NCBI GenBank assembly: GCA_016875015.1
Contig: VGSJ01000018.1
Span: forward strand, 1-43,302
Length of the DNA stretch: 43,302 nt
Source: Deltaproteobacteria bacterium
GTDB taxonomy: Bacteria > Desulfobacterota > Desulfobaccia > Desulfobaccales > 0-14-0-80-60-11
Reading direction: 5' to 3'
A program made the position numbers and the translations under genes. The notes beneath the pieces were generated by a model. The model saw nothing but the letters and a program-made list of their open reading frames with translations, was not told the DNA's origin and made no database searches. This document shows, piece by piece, positions 42,392 to 43,302 of the stretch (the first letter of the stretch is position 1; the number at the start of each line of letters is the position of its first letter).

Positions 42392-42600
42392 TCCACCCCC
42401 GGGACTGGTACGTGGAAATCGCCGGCCACCTGCCCCAGGCGGAATTTCACCTCCTCCCCGAGGTTGGCCACGCCCCCCAGGAGGAAGCCCCCGCCGCGGT
42501 GAACAAAATTATCATTGATTTTTGGGGCCGTTCATTAAAGAATGCGTGCAGCGAGACAACCCACCCTTCCACCGAAGGGAATAACCGTGAGGGAGGCTGA
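42388..42600 (+). pseudogene. C-terminal fragment of an alpha/beta hydrolase
   Basis: A 70-aa frame from GTG whose first 48 residues (HPRDWYVEIAGHLPQAEFHLLPEVGHAPQEEAPAAVNKIIIDFWGR) look like the end of an alpha/beta hydrolase, with the catalytic-His segment EVGHAPQEEAP. The nucleophile part is absent. The remaining tail is read out of repeat-like DNA. It overlaps the DUF3108 stop by four bases, so a deletion probably fused the two loci. Expression is possible, catalysis is not. Confidence 0.6.
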
Positions 42601-42627
42601 CGGGCGCCGCTGCCCGCCACAGACATA

Positions 42628-42855
42628 ATGACGAAAAACATTATTCCTTTTGCCAGGGCCCAACGTTCCGTCAAGGAGGTGGTGGAGAAGTTCTATCAGG
42701 AGTTGGATGACCTCGAAGAGATCGTCATCATCGCCAAAGACCGGGACGGCGAATGGATCTTCGCCAATTCGGAGTTAGAAAACGAGCTGGAGTGGATCGG
42801 CAGCCTCTATAAATTCATCAACAAGGCCATCCTGGAAGACGAGGAGGATTTTTAG
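42628..42855 (+). CDS. Small acidic hypothetical protein
   Basis: A 75-aa protein, MTKNIIPFARAQRSVKEVVEKFYQELDDLEEIVIIAKDRDGEWIF..., with an acidic tail (ILEDEEDF). The pattern of two helices around a short strand pair (EEIVIIAKDRDGEWIFANSEL) looks like a real small domain. Its GC content and codon use match the window. No family was recognised. It lies after a GGGCGCCGCTGCCC palindrome and is followed by the inverted repeat at 42870. Confidence 0.65.
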   Translation: MTKNIIPFARAQRSVKEVVEKFYQELDDLEEIVIIAKDRDGEWIFANSELENELEWIGSLYKFINKAILEDEEDF

Positions 42856-42869
42856 GGAAAAAATAAAAA

Positions 42870-42931
42870 AGGGACAAACACTATTTTTTATATTTATCGG
42901 ATAGTCTTAGAAGAAAATAGAGTCTGTCCCT
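42870..42931. repeat. AGGGACA-type inverted repeat
   Basis: AGGGACAAACACTATTTTTT (42870-42889) and the inverse of AAAATAGAGTCTGTCCCT (42914-42931) match at all but about two of 18 bases. The flanking AT-rich runs extend the pairing. Its A/T-rich ends could act as a two-way terminator. Such AGGGACAG-CTCTATTTT hairpins are often near REP-associated transposases in related genomes (recollection). Confidence 0.7.
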
Positions 42932-42989
42932 ATTTTCCCCTATTTTCCAAAGCTTGGGGTACAGTTAGGTTCCCATGTTTCTAATGCAT

Positions 42990-43190
42990 TTACGATATTT
43001 CCCATTCGCCCTTTTCATTAAAGTTAACATCCTTCGTCACCCTTAGGGGCCATAACAACTCGAAATCTTGATAATATCTCTGAAAAAGCCCATTATCATC
43101 TGTTTTTTCAACGGAAGTTCCAGCTAAGAAAGGATAAAAAAGTAGGTTATCATATGGAAAACACAAACTAAATAGGATTAGCTGGGTCAA
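42990..43190 (-). CDS. Doubtful small ORF
   Basis: A 66-aa frame from TTG just after TAA TAA (MTQLILFSLCFPYDNLLFYPFLAG... to FNEKGEWEIS). The local DNA is AT-rich and no ribosome site is seen. The end (DFELLWPLRVTKDVNFNEKGEWEIS) looks protein-like, so it may be the last part of a broken gene. No family was recognised. Confidence 0.25.
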   Translation of the reverse strand: MTQLILFSLCFPYDNLLFYPFLAGTSVEKTDDNGLFQRYYQDFELLWPLRVTKDVNFNEKGEWEIS

Positions 43191-43302
43191 TTATTACTGG
43201 GTACGCATACGGCCTCGGGGAGGTTGATGGCCAGGGCCTGCAAAATTTCCGTTTGGGCGGCCGTGGGTTTGGGGAGGCGCCAAATCTGCACCTCGTTGGT
43301 CA
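43187..43302 (-). CDS. C-terminus of an edge-truncated gene, possibly transposase
   Basis: Absent from the ORF track. Reading the minus strand from the window edge gives TNEVQIWRLPKPTAAQTEILQALAINLPEAVCVPSNN, then TGA at 43189-43187. The DNA is GC-rich like the host. The ending resembles those of some IS-family transposases, but only 37 residues are visible. The inverted repeat at 42870 nearby supports a mobile context weakly. Confidence 0.4.
   Translation of the reverse strand, partial: TNEVQIWRLPKPTAAQTEILQALAINLPEAVCVPSNN

Overview
The window is high-GC bacterial DNA that looks like a strictly anaerobic member of the Desulfobacterota (old Deltaproteobacteria, Desulfobacca/Syntrophobacter-like). 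That placement is inferred from gene content: an HdrA-MvhD-MetV-MetF cluster typical of Wood-Ljungdahl anaerobes, and an ilvB-ilvN-ilvC-psd-pssA-leuA order like the one known from Geobacter and relatives. No rRNA, tRNA, CRISPR array or complete insertion sequence was seen.

Region 1 (221-10634, all minus strand) is a C1/electron-transfer locus. In transcription order it holds a degenerate receiver protein, a MetF paralogue, a 1020-aa HdrA, an MvhD-type iron-sulfur protein, MetV, a second MetF, a CheY-like receiver, an ACT-like protein and a four-PAS histidine kinase. The ORF track truncates MvhD at residue 6168. Read through an in-frame TGA at 6199-6201, the protein regains its conserved N-terminus, with TGA exactly where the family has the second Cys of a C-x-x-C motif (C-H-Y-U). 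A hairpin suited to a bacterial SECIS follows. I read it as an unannotated selenoprotein, and it is the main discovery here. The cluster probably couples methylene-THF/methyl-THF chemistry to flavin-based electron bifurcation or confurcation.

Region 2 (11247-19516, mostly plus) holds two CBS-domain proteins, a secreted hypothetical (minus), an alpha/beta hydrolase, a PAS-HD-GYP c-di-GMP phosphodiesterase, gltX, a small membrane protein and a formyl-THF hydrolase-like formyltransferase. Region 3 (19611-25384, plus) is a mosaic. It has a membrane protein, an AT-rich membrane/coiled-coil gene broken by an in-frame TAA, a remnant of a deacetylase N-terminus, a DUF4258/YgiT toxin-antitoxin-like pair, the intact deacetylase, a PAS-GGDEF cyclase, and prfA-prmC.

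Region 4 (25381-35327, minus) is a branched-chain amino acid and phospholipid block: a DUF465 protein, ilvB, ilvN, ilvC, psd, pssA, an SGNH hydrolase, leuA, leuC and a small lipoprotein. A good sigma-70 promoter lies upstream of the DUF465 gene. leuD and leuB are not present. Region 5 (35908-39841, minus) is a tight pyrR - unknown - yjbQ - unknown operon. Region 6 (40382-end) has a J-domain protein, two tandem DUF3108 proteins, an alpha/beta hydrolase fragment, a small acidic protein, an inverted repeat and a possible transposase C-terminus at the edge.

Intergenic spaces are rich in palindromes of at least three families. Some share flanks while their stems differ by compensating changes.
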